Part shown: positions 28,405 to 38,370 of the stretch, piece by piece
Layout: every line of letters begins with the position of its first letter
Position numbering within the stretch: position 1 is the first letter of the stretch
Origin: Bacteroidota bacterium
GTDB taxonomy: Bacteria; Bacteroidota; Ignavibacteria; Kapaibacteriales; UBA2268
Direction of reading: 5' to 3'
NCBI GenBank assembly: GCA_004322215.1
Contig: SCSM01000011.1
Coordinates: forward strand, 186,001-250,000
Length of the DNA stretch: 64,000 nucleotides
Made by a program: the position numbers and the translations under genes
Notes under the pieces: generated by a model
The model's input: only the letters and a program-made list of their open reading frames with translations
Told to the model about the DNA's origin: nothing
The model's database searches: none

Positions 28405-29248
28405 AGAGCAGGAATATTACCTTAAACCGAAAAAACTGTTTAGCCAGAATTTTTTAATTGACCGGAATATTGCTAAAAAAATTACATCCGCTATAAAAGC
28501 CGGCGAAGAGGATTGCATAATCGAGATTGGCTGTGGTAGCGGCTCTCTTACTCAATTCCTCCTCGAAAAAAAGACAAGATTGATTGGGACTGAGATTGAC
28601 AGGGATGCAATTATTATCCTAAATAAAAAATTCCCTCAATCAAATTATCCGAATTTTAATTTATATAATAAAGACATATTGAAAATCAGTCTCCCGACAC
28701 TTTTGAATGATTTTTCATATAGTGAGGATTTCAAATTCATTGTAACGGGAAATTTACCCTATAAAATATCGAGTGAAATATTTTTCTGGCTATACCATCA
28801 AACAAAAAATGTCAAAAATGCCGTTCTAATGGTACAAAAAGAAGTTGCTCAGCGATTGACTGCAAAACCGAGAACAAAGGAATATGGCATATTAACTATT
28901 GCAATGGAACTCGCAGGTCAATGCAAAATTCTGTTTGATGTACCGCCTACTTGCTTTGAACCACAGCCAAAAGTGATGTCCTCTGTAATCAGGATGGATT
29001 TTAATGTGAATTTGAAAAATATTGATTTCAGTAATGTCATGGAACTTGTTAGGTCGGCATTTAATCAAAGAAGAAAAACAATGAGAAACAGTTTAATGAA
29101 TTATTTAAATAAAAAATTCGATTTTAATAAGGAAAAAATCAGTAATTTTATTTTTGAAAATAATGAAAATTATTTTACTAAAAGAGCTGAAGAGCTGACA
29201 ACCAATGATTTTATTGAATTGAAGAATTTGGTTTATAAATTGAAATAA
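28397..29248 (+). CDS. rsmA: 16S rRNA dimethyladenosine transferase (m6,2A1518/A1519)
   Basis: The start is taken at 28397 (MNKEQEYYLKPKKLFSQNFL), giving 283 residues, the normal size; the longer in-frame extension to 28238 lies inside the HIT gene and is not homologous. Motifs: FSQNFLID, the SAM loop IIEIGCGSGSLTQFLL, and the catalytic NLPYKISSEI. KsgA/RsmA dimethylates two adjacent adenines near the 3' end of 16S rRNA. The coding region overlaps the HIT gene end by 8 bases, and the radical SAM gene follows after 5 bases: a three-gene operon. Confidence 0.95.
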   Translation: MNKEQEYYLKPKKLFSQNFLIDRNIAKKITSAIKAGEEDCIIEIGCGSGSLTQFLLEKKTRLIGTEIDRDAIIILNKKFPQSNYPNFNLYNKDILKISLPTLLNDFSYSEDFKFIVTGNLPYKISSEIFFWLYHQTKNVKNAVLMVQKEVAQRLTAKPRTKEYGILTIAMELAGQCKILFDVPPTCFEPQPKVMSSVIRMDFNVNLKNIDFSNVMELVRSAFNQRRKTMRNSLMNYLNKKFDFNKEKISNFIFENNENYFTKRAEELTTNDFIELKNLVYKLK

Positions 29249-29253
29249 ATTTT

Positions 29254-30129
29254 ATGTTAAGTGTTAATGAACTCGAATCTGCTTTTCAAATACTAGAGAA
29301 ATGTACATTATGCCCGAGGGATTGCAAGACCAACAGGTATGTTGATGACAGCGGTATATGTACAATGGGGAAGGAGATTAAAATCTCCTCTTTTGGTCCG
29401 CATTACGGTGAAGAGCCGGAAATAGTAGGAATGACTGCCTCCGGTACAATATTCTTCTCGGGTTGCAGTTTACTATGCCTTTTTTGTCAAAATTCGGAAA
29501 TCAGTCATTACAGGGAGGGATTCTTTGTAAGTGAACGAGAATTGGCAGAAATAATGATAAAGCTGCAGGATGCCGGCTGTTCTAATATTAATCTCGTTAC
29601 GCCGACTCATTTTGTACCTCAAATAATATCATCGCTAATGGAGGCAAAAGAAATGGGTTTAACCATCCCTATTGTGTATAATTCGAGCGGGTATGAAAAG
29701 ATAGATACGTTAAAATTGCTCGAGGGATTAATTGATATATATATGCCTGACATTAAATTCTTTACACCGGAAAAAAGCAAACTTTATACTAATTCGTATG
29801 ATTATTTTGATTATGCATCAAAAGCAGTATTGGAAATGCACAGGCAAGTCGGTGATTTAATGGTCAGAAATGAGACAGCAAGACGGGGTTTGCTGATAAG
29901 GCATTTGATACTTCCCAATAACCAATCCGATACGAAAGAAATTATTGATTTTGTAGCTGATACAATCGGAAATCAAACATATTTGAATTTAATGGAACAA
30001 TACAGACCATGTTTTAAAGCACCGAATTTTACTTTACTCAATGAGTATCTCTCAAAAGTAGATTATGATAAGCATGTGGATTATGCAAAATCGAAAGGTT
30101 TCAGGTTTCCTGAATATATATATGGATAG
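29254..30129 (+). CDS. PflA-related radical SAM protein (PflX-like)
   Basis: The 291-residue protein has the radical SAM cluster motif CSLLCLFC (CxxxCxxC) at about residues 73-80, followed by QNSEISHYREG. An N-terminal Cys pair (CTLCPRDC) probably binds a second metal or iron-sulfur centre. It matches COG1313, proteins resembling pyruvate formate-lyase activating enzymes but without a PFL partner nearby. The substrate is unknown. The conserved NLVTPTHF and YMPDIKF segments are present. It is the last gene of the HIT-rsmA operon. Confidence 0.88.
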   Translation: MLSVNELESAFQILEKCTLCPRDCKTNRYVDDSGICTMGKEIKISSFGPHYGEEPEIVGMTASGTIFFSGCSLLCLFCQNSEISHYREGFFVSERELAEIMIKLQDAGCSNINLVTPTHFVPQIISSLMEAKEMGLTIPIVYNSSGYEKIDTLKLLEGLIDIYMPDIKFFTPEKSKLYTNSYDYFDYASKAVLEMHRQVGDLMVRNETARRGLLIRHLILPNNQSDTKEIIDFVADTIGNQTYLNLMEQYRPCFKAPNFTLLNEYLSKVDYDKHVDYAKSKGFRFPEYIYG

Positions 30130-30174
30130 ATTATTGACTAATTAATATAGTATTGCCAATTTTAAATTATCACT

Positions 30175-31242
30175 TTAGCCAAGAACAATTTTTTCAAAGT
30201 TTTTTAACTGGCTTTTTGTTCCTAACAAAACAAGCTGGTCATTCTTTCTGATTGTAAAGTCACCGTCAGGATTCAAAATTGGATTCCCTCCCCTGATGAC
30301 AGCTAAAATTGATACACCTGCTATTTGTCTCAGTTGCAATTCTTTCAATGAATTATCATTGAAGCTGCATGATTCAGGTAAATCAATACTTTCAATTTTC
30401 AGGTTGTTTTCACCGACTCCAAAACTTGTTTCGAGAAAATCAACTACATTCTGATTAATCATTAAGCTTGCAAGGCGTTGCCCCCCTATTGAATAGGGAT
30501 TGACGGTGCGGTCGGCACCTGCAATTCTGAGTTTTTCGGCAACAGATTCATCTTCGGCTCTTGCAACAATGAAAATTGAGGGATTTAAAACTTTTGTGCT
30601 GAGAACAACAAAAACAGATGTAGTTGAATCGGGAGTTGCTACTATTATTCCTTTTGCTTTTTTTATACCTGCTCCAATCAACACATCATCGTCAACAGCA
30701 TTACCTTTCACCTTTATAAATCTGCCCGACTCACTAATTTCGATATTCTCCTTGAAACCCTCATCAATAACGACAAATTCTTCATTATTGTTTTCGAGAA
30801 GTTTAGTGGCAAGTTGTCCTACTCTTCCATACCCGACAACGATAATATGATTTTTCAAATTTTCCAATTTCTTTAGCATTTTCTTTTTCCCCCTGTAATT
30901 CACAAGTTGAATGATGAATAAATTTTCCATTAATACAGAAAAAAGATAGAACATAGAGCCAACGCCGGCTATGGCAATGAACATAGTGAAAATTCTTCCG
31001 GCATCATTTAATGGATGTACTTCGAGATAACCGACAGTAGTAATAGTTATGACTGTCATGTAAATCGCATCAACAATTGAAATGTTCAAATCATGCCATA
31101 AGAACGAATACCCTATAACACCGGACAGAAACACCACAAAAAATAAAATAGCAGTCAGAATTGGCTTTTTAAGATTCGGTTTGGCTTCCAAATATATTTG
31201 TTCAATGATATTTTTTATTTTCTGTTCGCTTTTTTGTTCCAT
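30175..31242 (-). CDS. Potassium channel with TrkA-type RCK regulatory domains
   Basis: The 355-residue protein has two membrane helices flanking a pore loop with the selectivity filter TVGYLE (about residues 69-74). A cytoplasmic TrkA-N Rossmann domain follows (HIIVVGYGRVGQLATKLL, from about 113), then a TrkA-C domain at the C-terminus. This is the MthK/Kch-like architecture: a K+ channel gated by ligands on the RCK domain. Leu follows the GY, where Gly is common in other channels (TVGYGD), so selectivity is inferred. The promoter region is shared with the divergent glycosyltransferase gene. Confidence 0.9.
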   Translation of the reverse strand: MEQKSEQKIKNIIEQIYLEAKPNLKKPILTAILFFVVFLSGVIGYSFLWHDLNISIVDAIYMTVITITTVGYLEVHPLNDAGRIFTMFIAIAGVGSMFYLFSVLMENLFIIQLVNYRGKKKMLKKLENLKNHIIVVGYGRVGQLATKLLENNNEEFVVIDEGFKENIEISESGRFIKVKGNAVDDDVLIGAGIKKAKGIIVATPDSTTSVFVVLSTKVLNPSIFIVARAEDESVAEKLRIAGADRTVNPYSIGGQRLASLMINQNVVDFLETSFGVGENNLKIESIDLPESCSFNDNSLKELQLRQIAGVSILAVIRGGNPILNPDGDFTIRKNDQLVLLGTKSQLKNFEKIVLG

Positions 31243-31276
31243 CAGTCAATTAAGTTTTCAGAATTAAACAATCGGA

Positions 31277-31293
31277 CAAATTTAATATATTTG
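31277..31293. promoter_or_regulatory. Back-to-back -7 boxes between the K+ channel and glycosyltransferase genes
   Basis: TATATTTG on the plus strand (31286-31293) and TAAATTTG on the minus strand (31284-31277) both fit the Bacteroidota -7 consensus TAnnTTTG and face the two divergent genes. Clear TTTG -33 boxes at the ideal distance are missing on the plus strand, so this remains a prediction. Confidence 0.45.
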
Positions 31294-31340
31294 AAGTTTC
31301 ATTATTTTCAAAATAAAATTAATTTTAACAAATATAAAGA

Positions 31341-32303
31341 ATGAAAATCAGTGTAGTTATAGTTACAAGAAACAGGATTGAAGACTTGAGAGTATGCCTG
31401 AACGGTTATCTTTGTCAAACCTACACAAACAAAGAAATAATAATCGTTGACAATGCCTCAACTGACGGTACGCGTGAGATGATTGAAAAAGAATATCCAA
31501 TGGTGAAATACCTATGGTTACCCGATAATTTCGATATAAGGACGATAAACATCGGTGTGGAAATGTCAACCGGTGATATTATATGGCGAACTGACAGCGA
31601 TTCTCACCCGCAAGAGCCAAATACATTCGACCGTGTAGTCGAAATTTTTAATAGCAAACCGCATATTGATATAATAGCAACCGAAGATATCGAAGTGAAA
31701 AAGAACAGCGAACCATGGGATTGGTATCCGTTGAAAATAGATAAAAGCAAGATGCCGGAAGATGGATTCAAAGCTAATTTTTTCCCCGGTACCGGTGCTG
31801 CAATAAAAAGAAAAGTATTCGACACAATAGGCGGCTTCTGGGAATTCGGATTTGAAGAACTTGATTTTTGCACACGTGCAATCATGGCTGGATTTAATGT
31901 AAGATACTTCCCAAATATAAGAACTTTGCATTATGCTTCACCCCAGGACAGGGATAATCCTAACAGGTGGGTTATGGCATCCAAACAGCATATCAGGTAT
32001 AATTGGAGATACTTCCCTTTTTTCAGAGCTTGGTGGAGGTCAACAGAAATATTTTTCTTTCAGATTTTTCTGGCAATTATATCGCGTTTACCTCTATCAG
32101 CTATACTTGAAGGAATGTTCGGTATGATTTCTGTCGTATTTTTCACGATAAGGAACGAGAGAAATGTAGTTCCAAAAGAAAAGATAAAAGATATAACGCT
32201 TGGTGTTAGCGTATTCCATACTCAAATGAGATATTTCAGCCAGATATTTTCAAATAAAATCAGGAGATGGTTTAATAAAGATACTTCAAATCATGCGAAA
32301 TGA
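31341..32303 (+). CDS. Glycosyltransferase family 2
   Basis: The 320-residue GT-A fold enzyme starts with ISVVIVTRNRIEDLRVCLNG and IIIVDNASTDGT, the nucleotide-sugar binding part of GT2. RTDSDSHP near residue 87 provides the DxD-type metal ligand, and GGFWEFGFEELDFC is the acceptor-side motif of the rhamnosyltransferase-like branch. A hydrophobic stretch at about 235-265 may associate with the membrane. The stop overlaps the next glycosyltransferase gene (ATGA at 32300-32303), so the two are translationally coupled and presumably act in the same polysaccharide or glycan pathway. Confidence 0.9.
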   Translation: MKISVVIVTRNRIEDLRVCLNGYLCQTYTNKEIIIVDNASTDGTREMIEKEYPMVKYLWLPDNFDIRTINIGVEMSTGDIIWRTDSDSHPQEPNTFDRVVEIFNSKPHIDIIATEDIEVKKNSEPWDWYPLKIDKSKMPEDGFKANFFPGTGAAIKRKVFDTIGGFWEFGFEELDFCTRAIMAGFNVRYFPNIRTLHYASPQDRDNPNRWVMASKQHIRYNWRYFPFFRAWWRSTEIFFFQIFLAIISRLPLSAILEGMFGMISVVFFTIRNERNVVPKEKIKDITLGVSVFHTQMRYFSQIFSNKIRRWFNKDTSNHAK

Positions 32304-33526
32304 TTAAAAAAAAGTTGAGAATATTGCAGCTTGCTCCAAGATTCCCTTTTCCTCCAGACGATGGAGGAAAAATCGGAATCGCGAATATTTTAAAAGAATT
32401 TTCAAATCAGGGGGCTGATGTTACTTTCTTTTCCTTCTATGATTACAACTGGAATAAAATTACACGGGATGCAAATGATGAAGGAAAATTATATGCTGAC
32501 TTAAAATTATTAAAACATTCGACTAAAAATACTCCATATCGAATTATTAAATCAATAATATATAATCACTCGGTTTACATCGAAAAGCATATAGATAATA
32601 AAATTAAGACATACATTTCAGGATTAATAATGGAAAAAGATTTTGATGTTGTCCATGCAGACCACTCATGCATGGGTAAATTAGCTTTGTTCGTTAAGAA
32701 TAAATTAAATATCCCTGCAGGATTGAGACTGCACAATATTGAATGGACAATTTGGAAGAGATATGCTGAAAATATTAAGGGATTCAGCCCTAAAAAAATG
32801 TATGTTGAGCAACAAGCATATTACTTACGGAAAGAAGAGAAAAAAATTTATTCCGAAATGGATGTATGTTTTCCAATTACAGAGCCCGATAAGGAAAGAG
32901 CAATCGAATTATTTCCTGAAGGAAATTATATTGTTGCAGGTGCCGGTGTAAATATTGATGAATGGAATCCCAAACAAAATGAAAAAAGGGATTCGAATCA
33001 ACTTATTTTAGCTACAACTTACCAGTGGAGGCATAATGTTGATGCAGTCAGATGGTTTATCGAAGAAATAATGCCTGAGTTGAGAAAAGAAATTCCCGGA
33101 ACCACATTAACATTAATCGGAAAAGACCAGCCAAAATGGTTGTCAAATTATACAAATCTCGGAGTAAACCCCATTGGTTATGTTGACAAAGTACAGCCAT
33201 ATTTGAACAAAGCTTCAGTGTATATAGCTCCTCTATTTGTCGGTGGAGGAATCAGAATAAAGATACTCGAAGCAATGGCAATGGAATTGCCTGTTGTGGC
33301 TACCCCGCTTGCTGTCGAAGGTATTAATGCGAAATTGGAAGATGGAATCCTATTATCTGAAGATATAGAAGGATTTGTTAAGAACATTATTTTCCTGATG
33401 AAAAATCCATCATATACAAGAGGACTTGGAAAAAGTGCCAGAAAATATGTAGCAAGAGAATTTTCATGGAAGAAAAATGTTGAACTAATGCTCGATGAAT
33501 ACAAGCGACTTGCCAAATTCGATTAG
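32300..33526 (+). CDS. Glycosyltransferase family 4
   Basis: The 408-residue GT-B fold enzyme has an N-terminal glycine-rich acceptor loop (APRFPFPPDDGGKIGIANIL). The C-terminal donor-binding domain contains YVDKVQPYLNKASVYIAPLF and then GGIRIKILEAMAMELPVV, the EAMA-type GT4 motif whose Glu contacts the donor sugar. The product is unknown. The gene overlaps the preceding GT2 by four bases and ends with TAG, which shows that TAG is a normal stop in this genome. Confidence 0.92.
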   Translation: MIKKKLRILQLAPRFPFPPDDGGKIGIANILKEFSNQGADVTFFSFYDYNWNKITRDANDEGKLYADLKLLKHSTKNTPYRIIKSIIYNHSVYIEKHIDNKIKTYISGLIMEKDFDVVHADHSCMGKLALFVKNKLNIPAGLRLHNIEWTIWKRYAENIKGFSPKKMYVEQQAYYLRKEEKKIYSEMDVCFPITEPDKERAIELFPEGNYIVAGAGVNIDEWNPKQNEKRDSNQLILATTYQWRHNVDAVRWFIEEIMPELRKEIPGTTLTLIGKDQPKWLSNYTNLGVNPIGYVDKVQPYLNKASVYIAPLFVGGGIRIKILEAMAMELPVVATPLAVEGINAKLEDGILLSEDIEGFVKNIIFLMKNPSYTRGLGKSARKYVAREFSWKKNVELMLDEYKRLAKFD

Positions 33527-33582
33527 TAATTATTCAATTTCGAAAATCTATTGGCTTTTAACTTTCGACTAATCACTATTGG

Positions 33583-34671
33583 CTATTTAATTACTCCTCC
33601 TGCAACGAGGTCATCACCTTCATAAACGACAACAGTCTGTCCCGGAGTAATTGCTTTTCTGTTACTTAAAAAATCAACTAACATATTTCCATCATCAGTA
33701 ATTTTACAATGAGCTTCTGCTCCGATATCTTTGTACCTGATTTTTACCTGGTAAATTTTATCTTCTGGTATAATCGAATATTTCATCAAATTTAAATCGG
33801 CAGCAATCAGTGTCTGGCTAAACAATTCCTCAATCGGTCCGACTTCTACAATATTGTTTTCAGGAATGATGTTTTTCACATAAAGTGGCTCCGGGTGCGA
33901 TATTCCCAGCCCTTTTCTCTGACCGATTGTATAAAAAGGATATCCACTATGCCTGCCGACAACCTTTCCATCATATACAATGTCACCTTCGGGAATTGAT
34001 TTTCCAACCTTATTCAGTTGTTTTTTCAGGAAACCATGATAATTATTATCGGGTATGAAACATACCTCCTGCGAATCTGCCTTGCTGTGTACAGTAAGTT
34101 CAAACCTTTTTGCAATTTCTCTTGTTTCGTTTTTATGCAAATCTCCTAAGGGAAAAATTGTGCGGGAAAGTTGTTCCTGAGACATTTTCCATAAAAAATA
34201 TGATTGGTCTTTATTTGAATCTTCTCCTTTTGTAAGGTAATACCTGCCGGAGTTTTCATCTATATTTACCTTTGCATAATGGCCGGTTGAAACAAAATTA
34301 GCATCAATTGAATCTGCTTTTTCGAGCATTCCACCCCACTTAATTGCCGGATTACATTTTACACATGGATTGGGTGTTCTCCCTGTAAGGTATTCATTAA
34401 CGAAATCCTCGACAATATTTTTCCTGAAAGCTTCAGTTAGGTCAATCAGGTAGTGTTCTATTCCAAGCTTTTTGCAAACATCGTTTGCATCAATGACACT
34501 TTTGAATGAGCAACAGCTCCTTTCCCTGAGCTTAACCTGGCAATCGTCATCTATTTTAAATGGTGTGATTGTCAAGCCGGATACTTCATAACCCTGTTCA
34601 AGGAGTAATGCAGCAGAGACCGAGGAGTCAACCCCACCGGACATACCGACCAATACTTTTTTATAATTCAT
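33583..34671 (-). CDS. mnmA: tRNA-specific 2-thiouridylase MnmA
   Basis: The 362-residue protein has the PP-loop GMSGGVDSSVSA at residues 9-20, the catalytic Cys in NPCVKCNP (about 101-108), the second Cys in SQEVCFIPD, and the C-terminal beta-barrel with SNRKAITPGQTVV. It inserts sulfur at position 2 of U34 in tRNAs for Lys, Glu and Gln, receiving sulfur through a relay. It is a single gene on the minus strand. Confidence 0.96.
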   Translation of the reverse strand: MNYKKVLVGMSGGVDSSVSAALLLEQGYEVSGLTITPFKIDDDCQVKLRERSCCSFKSVIDANDVCKKLGIEHYLIDLTEAFRKNIVEDFVNEYLTGRTPNPCVKCNPAIKWGGMLEKADSIDANFVSTGHYAKVNIDENSGRYYLTKGEDSNKDQSYFLWKMSQEQLSRTIFPLGDLHKNETREIAKRFELTVHSKADSQEVCFIPDNNYHGFLKKQLNKVGKSIPEGDIVYDGKVVGRHSGYPFYTIGQRKGLGISHPEPLYVKNIIPENNIVEVGPIEELFSQTLIAADLNLMKYSIIPEDKIYQVKIRYKDIGAEAHCKITDDGNMLVDFLSNRKAITPGQTVVVYEGDDLVAGGVIK

Positions 34672-34762
34672 TTATTCTATTCGATTTAATATTTCAATTT
34701 TTATAAAATACTTGGCTTGAAACGATTTCTTTATTTGATTATTGCCCATGTGATTATAGAAT

Positions 34763-34793
34763 TTTGTTATTTGAATAAAAAATCATAAGTTTG
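34763..34793 (+). promoter_or_regulatory. Bacteroidota-type promoter of rpmB
   Basis: TTTG (34763-34766), a 19-base spacer and TAAGTTTG (34786-34793) match the -33/-7 consensus of the Bacteroidota primary sigma factor, TTTG-N19-21-TAnnTTTG. The -7 box lies 37 bases before the rpmB start. Confidence 0.6.
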
Positions 34794-34830
34794 TAGTCTT
34801 ATTAGATTTAAATTTAAAAAAGGTATTAAA

Positions 34831-35046
34831 ATGGCACGACGCTGCGAATTAACCGGAACAGTAGCATTAGTTGGAAATAATGTTTCTCATGCAAATAATA
34901 AAACCAAGAGAAGATTCCTTCCGAATCTTCAAACGAAACGTATTTGGTTACCGGAAGAAAAGAAATTTATAACTATTAAGGCAACTGCAAGAGCTTTAAA
35001 GACTCTCGATAAAAAAGGCATAAAAGCGATGATGAAATCAGTTTAA
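34831..35046 (+). CDS. rpmB: 50S ribosomal protein L28
   Basis: The 71-residue L28 starts [20 protein letters not shown] and continues with [13 protein letters not shown] and the C-terminal [13 protein letters not shown], all family hallmarks. It lacks the CxxC zinc-binding pairs seen in some L28 paralogues, so it is the zinc-independent form. An AAAGG site precedes the ATG, a predicted promoter lies just upstream, and a terminator follows: a monocistronic unit. rpmG, often next to it, is not here. Confidence 0.95.
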   Translation: MARRCELTGTVALVGNNVSHANNKTKRRFLPNLQTKRIWLPEEKKFITIKATARALKTLDKKGIKAMMKSV

Positions 35047-35056
35047 TTTTAAGATT

Positions 35057-35083
35057 AGCCCCTGAATATGGGGCTTTTTTTAT
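35057..35083 (+). terminator. Rho-independent terminator of rpmB
   Basis: AGCCCC (35057-35062) and GGGGCT (35070-35075) form a perfect stem with a 7-base loop, followed by a run of T. Confidence 0.9.
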
Positions 35084-35264
35084 TTCTATTATCAAAATAT
35101 ATAATATTTCCATTTCCGGGTTTATTCATTATCATTAAAATTCATTAAATTAAAGTAATAAATAAAGTAATATTAGGATAAAACTAATTATTGGATAATT
35201 AAGTCTAATATTCAAAAATTATTTAGTTTAGTTGATTTATGTATTTATTTTAGACCGGTGCTAG

Positions 35265-38200
35265 ATGAAATTTAGAACTGCTTTTCTCACACTCATCATT
35301 TTGGGATTAATTTTTTATCATCAAAATGGGATTGCCCAATTCGGAATTAACAAAGTTCAATACCAGGATTTTAACTGGAAATACATGGAAACAAAGAATT
35401 TTGATGTATATTTTTATAATAATTCAAATTACCTTGCACATTTTGCAGCAGTAGAAGCAGAAAAGGCACTTAAATCAATTCAATTGTTTCTTAAATATAG
35501 GATTAACAGACGAGTACCTTTGATTGTATATAATTCTCACAATGAATTTCAGCAGACTAATGTTATTGGTTCTTACTTACCTGAAGGAGTTGGCGGAGTA
35601 ACAGAATTGTTCAAAAACCGTGTGGTAGTTCCATTTATGGGGGATTGGGAGCAATTCCGGCATGTGATACATCATGAGCTTGTTCATGCGGTGCTGAATG
35701 ATATGTTCTATGGCGGTACATTTCAATCGGCTATGACTACAGGGAACATGAAACAAATCCCGATTTGGATGAATGAAGGATTAGCGGAATATCTAAGTCA
35801 GTACGGATATGATTTACAAACCGATATGTTCATGAGGGATATTTCACTGAGTGAGAATCTCTATGGTGGATTAGAGAATCTGAACGGATACATGGCATAC
35901 CGTGGAGGACAAACTTTTTACTGGTATATTGCGGAAAAGTACGGGAAGGAAAGAATTTCGGATTTAATTAACAGGATGAGGATTTCGCCAAGCTTAAACA
36001 GTACATTTCAAAGTACATTTAATATGTCCTTTGAAGATTTTTCAGAGCAATGGGAAAAGGATTTGAAAAAGTATTATTGGCCCGATATAGATAAATTTCA
36101 GGCGGCAGAAACATTTTCTACGAGAATAACTAACCACAAAAAAGAATATAATTTTTATAATTCCTCACCTGCTATTTCACCCGACGGAGAGAAAATGGCA
36201 TACATCTCTGACGATGGAGGAGTATTGGGAGTTTACACAAGGTCGTTAGAGAAAAAAGGGGATAAACAGGAATTAGTATCTGCTTTGAGGGAACAGGATT
36301 TCGAGGAATTGAACCTACTGACCCCGGGTATATCATGGAATCCTAAGGGGACGCAATTAGCAATATCTGCCAAATCGGGTGGTGAGGATGCTATTTATAT
36401 CGTAAATGCAAAAAACGGTGATTATGAAAAATTGAAATTCGGTATTAAGTCGATTACTTCGGTTAACTGGTCACCCGATGGTAAATATCTTGCATTTATC
36501 GGGAGTCCCGGGGAAGAGACAGATATATACGTCTATAATATCGAAAAGAAGCAATTGCAAAATATTACAAACGATGTTTTCTCAGATAAAAATCCTGTTT
36601 GGTCTAATGATTCTAAAATGATTTATTTCATATCGGACAGAGGAGATAACACCACAGTTAATTATACCAAAGACAATTTTTTAATCTGGAAATTTGACTT
36701 CAAACAATCAGATATATACTCGCTGGAAATTGCAACGAAACAGGTAAAACGGATTACAAATAATCCCATGAATACTAAAACATCAATTGCATTATCAACG
36801 GATGGAAATAAATTGCTGTACGTTTCCGATGAAAACGGGATTGGCAACATATATGAAATGGGACTGAATACAGGAGAGATTAAACCAAAAACAAATTCTC
36901 TTTCTTCAATTTCCCAGCTCTCTTTATCAAAAGACGGCACTAAGCTGTTGTTCAGTTCTTTAACGGGCGGCGGTTATGATATATTCTTAATGAAATTCCC
37001 TTTCGATAAAGAAAATGTAAAAGATTCGTTACCTATGACAAAATTCAAATCGCAATTGTTAGAAAAAGAGAAGTTACATAAAGTGATTGCTGATACTTTA
37101 GCAAAGGACACAACAACTCAAACAGAACAGCATCTGACTAGTTATGGTGATTTTGAATTGGATTTTTCGAGGCAGGAACTTGTCAGGGCGAATCCTGATA
37201 TTGTCAATGACGATAATCAAATCGAAACGGACAAATCAGTAACCAATATAGAAGACCAAACATTTCCGGTTCATGATTACAAGATTAAATTCTCGATGGA
37301 TGCAGCAATGTTCAATCCCTGGTACAGCAGTTTCAACGGATTGCAAGGAGCAACACAAATGCTTTTCAGCGATATTCTTGGTGACCACCAGATTTATTTC
37401 CAGGCATATTTGTTGTCTGACATAAAAAACAGTTCATTCCTAATTCAGTATTCTTACCTGCCGAAAATAATTGATTATTCGTTCACGGCTTTTCATTACT
37501 CCGGTTGGGCATTCCAGCAATCATATTATTACAGGTTCAGGAATTGGGGAGTAACGCTCAACACATCATACCCTCTCGATCTGTTTAACCGATTTGAACT
37601 CGGTTTAAATTGGATGAATGTATCTAAAGAAAATATTAATTACCCAGGAACGGATGATGTAAACAGAATGTTAATTGTTCCTGAATTAAGATATGTTCAC
37701 GATAATGCTCTTTGGGCTGGTTTCGGACCTCACCAGGGCAGCAGGTATAGTGTCGGCGTCAAAGGTACACCAAAGTTAGGTTCCAAGGGTATTAGCTTTA
37801 TTACCTTCTCAGGTGATTTCAGACAATATGTGCCTGTAACAAATTATATGAGCTTGGCATTTCGTGCCGCAGGAGGTAAGAGTATTGGTGCCAATCCGAG
37901 AAATTTCTTTATAGGTGGAACAGATTACTGGATAAACGCTGAATGGCTGAATTTAAATTTACCGTCAATCGAGCCGGAGGATTTTGCATTCATGGAATTT
38001 CCTATGCCATTGCGCGGCTGGAAAATCGGTGAAAGAAAGGGTTCACAGTATTTTCTTACCAATGCAGAATTCAGATTCCCGTTATTCAGAGCATTATTAG
38101 CAGGGCCGATACCAATTTTGATACAGAATTTGCAGGGCTGCCTGTTTTTCGATATGGGAGGTGCCTGGTATGGTAATTTCTCTGATTTTAAAGCAGCGGT

Positions 38201-38369
38201 ACTGGATATTGACGGAACTTCCCAGGTAAATGACTTACTGATGAGTTCTGGTATTGGAATTAGGATGTACTTACTCGGTTTGCCACTCAAGATAGATGTG
38301 GCATGGAGAAACCTTTATTATGGCTGGTCGGAACCAACCTGGCTATTTTCACTCGGATACGATTGGTAA
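35265..38369 (+). CDS. Metalloprotease - TolB-like propeller - outer-membrane barrel fusion
   Basis: The 1034-residue protein has a signal peptide ending near NGIAQ. Residues about 30-260 form a gluzincin-type peptidase (Peptidase_MA-like) with the zinc motif HELVH at 137-141 and a downstream NEGLAEYL whose Glu171 is a plausible third ligand. Residues about 300-580 contain PD40/WD40-like repeats (ISPDGEKMAYISDDGG, WSPDGKYLAFIGSPG), a TolB-like propeller. Residues about 690-1034 are aromatic-rich beta strands ending in a surface-antigen-like barrel (LFSLGYDW). It is probably an outer-membrane protein with a periplasmic or surface protease module. The cleaved target is unknown. Confidence 0.8.
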   Translation: MKFRTAFLTLIILGLIFYHQNGIAQFGINKVQYQDFNWKYMETKNFDVYFYNNSNYLAHFAAVEAEKALKSIQLFLKYRINRRVPLIVYNSHNEFQQTNVIGSYLPEGVGGVTELFKNRVVVPFMGDWEQFRHVIHHELVHAVLNDMFYGGTFQSAMTTGNMKQIPIWMNEGLAEYLSQYGYDLQTDMFMRDISLSENLYGGLENLNGYMAYRGGQTFYWYIAEKYGKERISDLINRMRISPSLNSTFQSTFNMSFEDFSEQWEKDLKKYYWPDIDKFQAAETFSTRITNHKKEYNFYNSSPAISPDGEKMAYISDDGGVLGVYTRSLEKKGDKQELVSALREQDFEELNLLTPGISWNPKGTQLAISAKSGGEDAIYIVNAKNGDYEKLKFGIKSITSVNWSPDGKYLAFIGSPGEETDIYVYNIEKKQLQNITNDVFSDKNPVWSNDSKMIYFISDRGDNTTVNYTKDNFLIWKFDFKQSDIYSLEIATKQVKRITNNPMNTKTSIALSTDGNKLLYVSDENGIGNIYEMGLNTGEIKPKTNSLSSISQLSLSKDGTKLLFSSLTGGGYDIFLMKFPFDKENVKDSLPMTKFKSQLLEKEKLHKVIADTLAKDTTTQTEQHLTSYGDFELDFSRQELVRANPDIVNDDNQIETDKSVTNIEDQTFPVHDYKIKFSMDAAMFNPWYSSFNGLQGATQMLFSDILGDHQIYFQAYLLSDIKNSSFLIQYSYLPKIIDYSFTAFHYSGWAFQQSYYYRFRNWGVTLNTSYPLDLFNRFELGLNWMNVSKENINYPGTDDVNRMLIVPELRYVHDNALWAGFGPHQGSRYSVGVKGTPKLGSKGISFITFSGDFRQYVPVTNYMSLAFRAAGGKSIGANPRNFFIGGTDYWINAEWLNLNLPSIEPEDFAFMEFPMPLRGWKIGERKGSQYFLTNAEFRFPLFRALLAGPIPILIQNLQGCLFFDMGGAWYGNFSDFKAAVLDIDGTSQVNDLLMSSGIGIRMYLLGLPLKIDVAWRNLYYGWSEPTWLFSLGYDW

Positions 38370-38370
38370 A

